Below, one piece after another: positions 1-4,028 of a stretch of 6,195 nucleotides of DNA; the first letter of the stretch is position 1; the number at the start of each line of letters is the position of its first letter. The DNA comes from CAWBCI01 sp963787195 (GTDB taxonomy: Bacteria > Bacteroidota > Bacteroidia > Bacteroidales > JAGOPY01): positions 1 to 6,195 of the forward strand of contig CAWBCI010000063.1 of the NCBI GenBank assembly GCA_963787195.1. The letters run 5' to 3'. The position numbers and the translations under genes are program-made. The notes beneath the pieces are model-generated. The model saw only the letters and a program-made list of their open reading frames with translations. It had not been told where the DNA came from and did no database searches.

Positions 1-20
1 TTTTTTTATATATAAATGCC

Positions 21-28
21 TACTTTTG
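21..28 (+). promoter_or_regulatory. Possible Bacteroidota -7 promoter element for the ABC-F gene
   Basis: The octamer TACTTTTG fits the TAnnTTTG consensus of the -7 box used by the primary sigma factor of Bacteroidota. It ends 41 bp before the ATG at 70, which would leave a leader of roughly 35 nt. The matching -33 TTTG box would fall at or just beyond the left edge of the window, so only half of the promoter can be judged. Such octamers also occur by chance in AT-rich DNA, so the call is tentative. Confidence 0.4.
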
Positions 29-69
29 CTGTTTAATTTAGCAATTTCACCTTATAGCTTCAATATTCA

Positions 70-1749
70 ATGTTTTCCGTTCAAAATATAACTGCCCAAT
101 TCGGGGGAACTGTCCTTTTTAAAAATGCAACTTTCATCATTAATCCTAAAGACAGAATCGGATTGGTTGGTAAAAATGGTAGTGGCAAAACAACCCTCCT
201 TAAATTTATTGCAGGATTACAGTCTCCGGAAACAGGTGAGGTAGTGATTCCCGGGGGGAAAACTATTGGCTACCTGCCTCAGGAAATGATACTTAAAAAT
301 TCTCATTCGGTTTTACAGGAAACTCTGAAAGCATTTGGTGAAATACGTCAGCTTGAAAAAAGGATTAACCACGTTAATAGTGAAATTTCTTCCCGTGAAG
401 ATTATAACAGTAAAGAATACCATAACCTGATAACTCAGGTTACTGAACTTAATGAGAAATTCAGCCTGTTGGGAGGACAAACTATAGAAGAGGATACGGA
501 AAAAGTTTTAACAGGCCTTGGTTTTGTAAAGATCGATTTCGATCGCCCATTGTCCGAATTTAGTAATGGATGGCAGATGCGCGTGGAAATTGCAAAAATT
601 CTACTTCGCCGGCCTGATTTATTATTGTTGGATGAGCCCACGAATCATCTGGATATAGAATCCATTCAATGGCTTGAAAATTTTCTAAACGATTACCCGG
701 GTGCAGTTGTAATGGTTTCCCATGACAGGGCCTTCCTGGACAATGTTAGCAAACGTACCTTAGAGATTGAGCTGGGTAAATTTTACGATTATAAGGCTTC
801 TTATTCAGAATACCTGGATATGCGGGAATCACGTCTTGAAAGCCAACTTGCTGCATTCAATAATCAGCAACAACAAATTCGGCAGATAGAAAGGTTTATC
901 GAACGATTCCGATATAAGAACACTAAATCACGCCAGGTGCAATCCAGGATCAAATTACTCGAAAAAATGGATGAAATCGAAATCGAGAATTTTGATCAAT
1001 CCGGCATACATTTTCGTTTCCCTCCATTCCAGGCCTCTGGAAAAGTCGTAGTTGAAGCTGAAAATCTTATCAAAAGCTATGAGGATTTCCTGGTTTTAAA
1101 AGATTTGAATTTCACTATCCTGAAAGGTGACCGGGTGGCATTCGTTGGCAAGAATGGAGAAGGGAAAACCACCCTCGCTAAAATTATCACAGGGAAACTC
1201 GACTTTAATGGAAAAATGCAGCTGGGATACAATGTCAGTATCGCTTATTATGCTCAGAATCCGGCTGAAATGCTGGATCCTGAAATAACTGTGTATGATA
1301 CAATCGATAGGGTTGCTGTAGGGGATATCAGACCCAAAATCAGAACTATGCTGGGAGGTTTCCTTTTTAGTGGCGATGATATAGATAAGAAGGTGAAAGT
1401 CCTCTCAGGAGGTGAAAAAGCACGTCTTGCTTTAGCGAAACTACTACTGGAACCGGCTAATCTGCTTGTACTTGATGAGCCTACAAATCACCTCGACATG
1501 CAATCGAAAGACATCCTCAAAAGTGCGCTTCTTCAATACAAGGGAACTTTACTTATTGTCTCCCACGACCGTGATTTTTTACAGGGCCTGACTAATAAAG
1601 TGTTTGAATTCAGAAACAGACAGGTCAAAGAATATATCGGGGATATTTATGATTTCCTGGAAGCCCGGAAAATTGCTTCCCTGAAAGAATTAGAGCTTAA
1701 TAGCGTTATTTCTTCCCGAAATTCCAATGAAGGACCCTTCAGAAAATAA
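70..1749 (+). CDS. ABC-F family ATPase, twin nucleotide-binding-domain body (C-terminal domain continues in another frame)
   Basis: This is a soluble ABC protein with two ATPase domains and no membrane segments, the hallmark of the ABC-F family, whose studied members bind the ribosomal E site and modulate translation or give antibiotic protection. Domain 1 has Walker A GKNGSGKT at residues 34-41, Q-loop Gln71, a variant signature FSNGWQ at 164-169, Walker B ending LLLLDE at 189, EPTNHLD at 189-195 and switch His218. A helical charged insert at about 85-135 resembles an arm subdomain. The inter-domain linker, about 196-320, is rich in charged and Gln residues. Domain 2 has Walker A GKNGEGKT at 360-367, Gln396, LSGGE at 445-449, Walker B and EPTNHLD at 465-476, and His499. 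Both catalytic Glu residues (189 and 470) are present. The start at 70 fits because the first beta strand (MFSVQNITAQFGG) begins directly at the Met; no Shine-Dalgarno is visible. The frame stops at TAA 1747-1749 just after domain 2, where relatives carry a C-terminal coiled coil. That domain is found in the +1 frame immediately downstream. The exact ABC-F subfamily (Uup-, YdiF- or EttA-like) cannot be fixed by eye. Confidence 0.93.
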   Translation: MFSVQNITAQFGGTVLFKNATFIINPKDRIGLVGKNGSGKTTLLKFIAGLQSPETGEVVIPGGKTIGYLPQEMILKNSHSVLQETLKAFGEIRQLEKRINHVNSEISSREDYNSKEYHNLITQVTELNEKFSLLGGQTIEEDTEKVLTGLGFVKIDFDRPLSEFSNGWQMRVEIAKILLRRPDLLLLDEPTNHLDIESIQWLENFLNDYPGAVVMVSHDRAFLDNVSKRTLEIELGKFYDYKASYSEYLDMRESRLESQLAAFNNQQQQIRQIERFIERFRYKNTKSRQVQSRIKLLEKMDEIEIENFDQSGIHFRFPPFQASGKVVVEAENLIKSYEDFLVLKDLNFTILKGDRVAFVGKNGEGKTTLAKIITGKLDFNGKMQLGYNVSIAYYAQNPAEMLDPEITVYDTIDRVAVGDIRPKIRTMLGGFLFSGDDIDKKVKVLSGGEKARLALAKLLLEPANLLVLDEPTNHLDMQSKDILKSALLQYKGTLLIVSHDRDFLQGLTNKVFEFRNRQVKEYIGDIYDFLEARKIASLKELELNSVISSRNSNEGPFRK

Positions 1750-2029
1750 GCAGTTGTATGGAAAGCGTAAAATCCTGGAAAAGGAAATCCGACGTCTGAG
1801 CAACCAACTGGAAAAATGCGAAAAGGAAATTGAAGACCTGGAGAACAAAATCGCCGTTTTAGATGCCTCTTTGTCTGACCCGTCGAAAATGAATGTGGAT
1901 ACTGCAGATCATAAATTCTATGATAATTATGCCGGGTTTAAGAAAATGCTTACTGCAAAAATGAATGAGTGGGAGCAGATAAGTAATTCACTTGAAGAAT
2001 TACAGAAAGAAAGATCCAATTATTATTGA
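1727..2029 (+). CDS. C-terminal coiled-coil domain of the ABC-F protein, displaced into the +1 frame
   Basis: This 100-residue frame is highly charged. Heptad-like Leu/Ile spacing at about residues 13-50 (KILEKEIRRL, then EKEIEDLENKI) is followed by a DPSK turn and a second helix at about 64-98 (FKKMLTAKMNEWEQI). That layout, two antiparallel helices after the second ATPase domain, is typical of the ABC-F C-terminal domain (Pfam ABC_tran_CTD type). It overlaps the end of the upstream frame by 23 bp. Removing one base near the CCC at 1735-1737 would join the frames as ...NEGP-SENKQ... and give a single protein of about 652 residues, a length I regard as normal for Bacteroidota ABC-F proteins. 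The ATG at 1727 has no Shine-Dalgarno sequence before it. It could still be reached by reinitiation, since the upstream stop lies only 20 bp further on. More likely this is the 3' part of one gene broken by an indel, real or a sequencing artefact. Its stop TGA lies 16 bp from the convergent prenyl synthase stop. Confidence 0.75.
   Translation: MKDPSENKQLYGKRKILEKEIRRLSNQLEKCEKEIEDLENKIAVLDASLSDPSKMNVDTADHKFYDNYAGFKKMLTAKMNEWEQISNSLEELQKERSNYY
1730..1749 (+). other. Frame junction of the ABC-F gene
   Basis: Both the body frame and the +1 frame are open from 1694 (after TAG 1691-1693 in the +1 frame) to 1746 (before TAA 1747-1749 in the body frame), so the shift must occur in this stretch. The best protein join is at the codon CCC (1735-1737) followed by T, where re-pairing one base forward gives CCT then TCA and continues in the C-terminal domain. 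An AAGGA stretch at 1730-1734 directly precedes it. One superfluous C, or any other +1 indel in the interval, would also explain the break. Confidence 0.6.
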
Positions 2030-2045
2030 GATATCTTTGAAAGAA

Positions 2046-3020
2046 TTAATAATCCCTATCCATCAGCTTATGGGTAAATTCGGCCAGATTTGCCTTTCCC
2101 TCTTCACTAAGCTCAATTTTATCAAGATATTGAATAGCATGAGAATAATGTTCCTCGATGAGTTTATGGGTTTCATCCCTGATAGATAATTTATTATATA
2201 AATTCATCACAGCTCTTACCTTTTCTTCAACAGGAAAAGGAATCCCCGAATAATAGTGTTTTAACATTTCCTTATCCTGTTCATCAGCAAGCTCTAATGC
2301 TTTCAGAAAGAGGTAAGTTTTTTTGTTTGCAAGAATATCGCTGTATTGCATTTTCCCGAAAGTCTTCTCGTCGCCGTAACTGTCTAAAAGATCATCTTTC
2401 AACTGAAAAACCATCCCGGTATGTATACCGAAATGATACATATTGTCGATATTATTCGGGGAAGAGCCTGCAATAATGGTCCCAATTTTCAAACTGGCAC
2501 CCAGTAAAACAGCAGTTTTCAGCCGGATCATCATCAAATAATCATCAATTGAAACCTTCTCATCTGTTTCAAAATTCATATCAAACTGTTGACCTTCGCA
2601 TACTTCCCGTGCAGTTTGATTAAAGGCGGCAAGTATATCCCTGAGAAATTTGTTTTTCAGTTTCAACAATTGATCATAGGCAAGTACCAGCATAGTGTCA
2701 CCCGATAAAATGGCGGTATTTGAATCCCATTTTTCATGAACCGTCGTACTACCTCTTCTCATCGGGGCGTGATCCATAATATCATCATGAACCAGGGAGA
2801 AATTATGAAAGATTTCAATGGCCGTTGCTGCTGGAATAGCTTCCTGAACATCCCCCCCAAACATATCGCAGGCCATCAACAATAAGACGGGTCTGATACG
2901 TTTACCACCCAGTGAAAGTATATAGGAAATGGGATCGTAAAGCTCAGGAGGAGTCCTCATGAATTCATTCAGATCAAATGTCTTTTCGACGATCTTTTGG
3001 ATCTCTTCAGTTGTAAGCAT
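2046..3020 (-). CDS. Trans-polyprenyl diphosphate synthase (short-chain, GGPP/FPP synthase type)
   Basis: This cytoplasmic enzyme condenses isopentenyl diphosphate with an allylic diphosphate to make a C15-C20 or longer precursor for quinones, carotenoids or other isoprenoids. The 324-residue length is normal for the family. The substrate-binding GGKRIRP motif is at residues 38-44. The first Asp-rich motif DDIMD is at 79-83, followed by the usual RRG (88-90), and the second, DDLLD, is at 209-213 within GMVFQLKDD. GQQFDM is at 143-148 and RLKTA at 166-170, so all catalytic metal and diphosphate ligands appear intact. The first Asp motif has the plain DDxxD spacing, without the two-residue insertion of E. 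coli IspA-type FPP synthases. The residue five before it is Phe74, a bulky side chain that in characterised enzymes limits product length, so a C20-type product is a reasonable inference. The gene lies 52 bp downstream of rfbA on the same strand. No Shine-Dalgarno or clear promoter is seen in that gap. Its stop converges on the ABC-F gene with a 16 bp gap. Confidence 0.93.
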   Translation of the reverse strand: MLTTEEIQKIVEKTFDLNEFMRTPPELYDPISYILSLGGKRIRPVLLLMACDMFGGDVQEAIPAATAIEIFHNFSLVHDDIMDHAPMRRGSTTVHEKWDSNTAILSGDTMLVLAYDQLLKLKNKFLRDILAAFNQTAREVCEGQQFDMNFETDEKVSIDDYLMMIRLKTAVLLGASLKIGTIIAGSSPNNIDNMYHFGIHTGMVFQLKDDLLDSYGDEKTFGKMQYSDILANKKTYLFLKALELADEQDKEMLKHYYSGIPFPVEEKVRAVMNLYNKLSIRDETHKLIEEHYSHAIQYLDKIELSEEGKANLAEFTHKLMDRDY

Positions 3021-3060
3021 TGTGATAAATTGGAATTGCTGTTCTTTATTTTGATATAAT

Positions 3061-3105
3061 TAAAAGGAGAATTTAGCTTTCCAGCAAGCCAAGGAGGTAT
3101 TCTCC
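3061..3105 (-). terminator. Hairpin plus T-run at the end of rfbA (possible terminator or attenuator)
   Basis: Read on the minus strand, GGAGAAT (3105-3099) pairs perfectly with ATTCTCC (3072-3066). Inside it, after an unpaired ACCTCC on the 5' side, TTGGCTT pairs with AAGCTAA (7 bp including one G-T wobble) around a 6-nt loop, GCTGGA. The outer arm is followed directly by TTTTAATT. The structure overlaps the last codons and the TAA of rfbA. The T-run is short, and the stem is interrupted and only moderately GC-rich, so termination would probably be partial. A read-through or attenuation role before the prenyl synthase gene is as plausible as full termination. Confidence 0.4.
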
Positions 3106-3936
3106 GTATCCGCTTTTCAGGAGAGGCTGGGCGATTTTTCTCAATTTATCTTCATTAATAAAACCCATACGATAAGCAATTTCTTCAATACAACCTATCT
3201 TGAGTCCCTGCCGCTGTTCAATCACTTCTACAAATTGAGCCGCCTGTAAGAGGGATTCAAAAGTTCCTGTATCCAACCAGGCGGTTCCACGATCCAGTAT
3301 CCCTACTTTAAGATTCCCGTGTTCAAGATACCATCTGTTCACATCTGTAATCTCATATTCTCCGCGGGCCGAAGGCTTAATGTTTTTTGCAATCTCTATA
3401 ACCGAATTATCATAAAAATACAAGCCCGGAACGGCATAATTGGATCTGGGTTGCTTTGGCTTTTCTTCAATGGAAACAGCATTGTGATCCTTATCAAATT
3501 CAACCACGCCGTAGCGCTGAGGGTCAGAAACATGATAAGCGAAAACCATTCCGCCATCGGGATCATTATTTTCGAGCAGTAGTTTTGGCAGGCCGGTTCC
3601 GTAAAAAATATTATCACCAAGGATTAATGCAACTTTATCCTCACCGATAAAATCCTCACCAATGACAAATGCCTGGGCCAGACCATTTGCAATAACTTGT
3701 TCGGCATAGGTGAAACGGCAACCGATCTGGCTTCCGTCGCCAAGAAGTTTTTCGAAATTCGGCAAATCATGAGGAGTAGAAATAATCAGGATTTCGGAGA
3801 TTCCTGCCTGCATGAGAACCGACAAAGGATAATAGATCATCGGTTTGTCATAAACAGGCATAAGCTGTTTACTGATGGCAAATGTTATTGGATATAAACG
3901 GGTGCCGCTGCCCCCTGCTAGTATGATACCTTTCAT
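3073..3936 (-). CDS. rfbA: Glucose-1-phosphate thymidylyltransferase (RfbA/RmlA)
   Basis: This enzyme makes dTDP-glucose from glucose 1-phosphate and dTTP, the first step toward dTDP-L-rhamnose and other dTDP-sugars used in surface polysaccharides. The N-terminal nucleotide-binding loop LAGGSGTRLYPIT is at residues 6-18, with the conserved Lys23 and the PVYDKPMIYYPLS segment at 27-39. NGLAQAF is at 84-90, the metal-binding region ILGDNIFYG at 105-113 (Asp108), EEKP at 157-160, RGEYEITDVN at 191-200 and AWLDTGTFESL at 219-229 with metal-ligand-type Asp222. At 287 residues it matches the usual length of about 290, and the ATG at 3936 starts exactly at the first beta strand. The usual partners rfbB, rfbC and rfbD are not adjacent: the upstream neighbour is an RND/MMPL exporter 92 bp away and the downstream one a prenyl synthase. 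A TAnnTTTG element lies about 67 bp upstream, so it may have its own promoter. Glucose-1-phosphate uridylyl- or cytidylyltransferase is unlikely given the motif set. Confidence 0.95.
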   Translation of the reverse strand: MKGIILAGGSGTRLYPITFAISKQLMPVYDKPMIYYPLSVLMQAGISEILIISTPHDLPNFEKLLGDGSQIGCRFTYAEQVIANGLAQAFVIGEDFIGEDKVALILGDNIFYGTGLPKLLLENNDPDGGMVFAYHVSDPQRYGVVEFDKDHNAVSIEEKPKQPRSNYAVPGLYFYDNSVIEIAKNIKPSARGEYEITDVNRWYLEHGNLKVGILDRGTAWLDTGTFESLLQAAQFVEVIEQRQGLKIGCIEEIAYRMGFINEDKLRKIAQPLLKSGYGEYLLGLLES

Positions 3937-3959
3937 ATATTCAGTATTTTATTTATTCA

Positions 3960-4006
3960 GGAAAATCAATTAATTTTTCTGACTTATCCTCTGATTGGAA
4001 AATCAA
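3960..4006. repeat. Pair of 10-bp direct repeats upstream of rfbA
   Basis: GGAAAATCAA occurs at 3960-3969 and again at 3997-4006, with starts 37 bp apart, inside the 92-bp gap between the exporter and rfbA. The right-hand copy is also part of a small inverted repeat, TGATT-GGAA-AATCA (3992-4005). The repeats lie between the possible -7 element and the rfbA start, so they could be a regulator site or leader element. They could also be chance in AT-rich sequence. Confidence 0.35.
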
Positions 4007-4011
4007 AAATA
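4004..4011 (-). promoter_or_regulatory. Possible Bacteroidota -7 promoter element for rfbA
   Basis: The minus strand reads TATTTTTG, a match to TAnnTTTG. It lies about 67 bp before the rfbA ATG, predicting a leader of about 60 nt. The expected -33 TTTG position would fall at about 4031-4034, over the end of the exporter gene, where no good match is present. The promoter is therefore only half supported. Confidence 0.35.
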
Positions 4012-4028
4012 CATCTTTTTAGATAATA

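Noticed and set aside
435..641. Minus-strand open frame of 68 codons inside the ABC-F gene
   Set aside because: It is an antisense shadow of conserved ATPase motifs, with no family resemblance and no start context.
2019..2053. Inverted repeat ATTATTA / TAATAAT between the convergent stops as a shared terminator
   Set aside because: The 7-bp stem is all A-T with a 21-nt loop and no T-run next to it. It would be very weak and is easily chance.
1992..2189. Plus-strand frame of 65 codons spanning the convergent gap
   Set aside because: It overlaps the C-terminal ABC-F domain and runs antisense through the prenyl synthase end. Its composition looks like a shadow frame.
3091..3098. AAGGAGGT on the + strand, a perfect Shine-Dalgarno consensus
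   Set aside because: It lies antisense to the end of rfbA with no plausible + strand gene after it, and is explained by codons for Tyr-Leu-Leu on the other strand.
3319..3897. Several short frames on both strands within rfbA
   Set aside because: They all lie inside the well-conserved rfbA coding sequence and show no recognisable domain.
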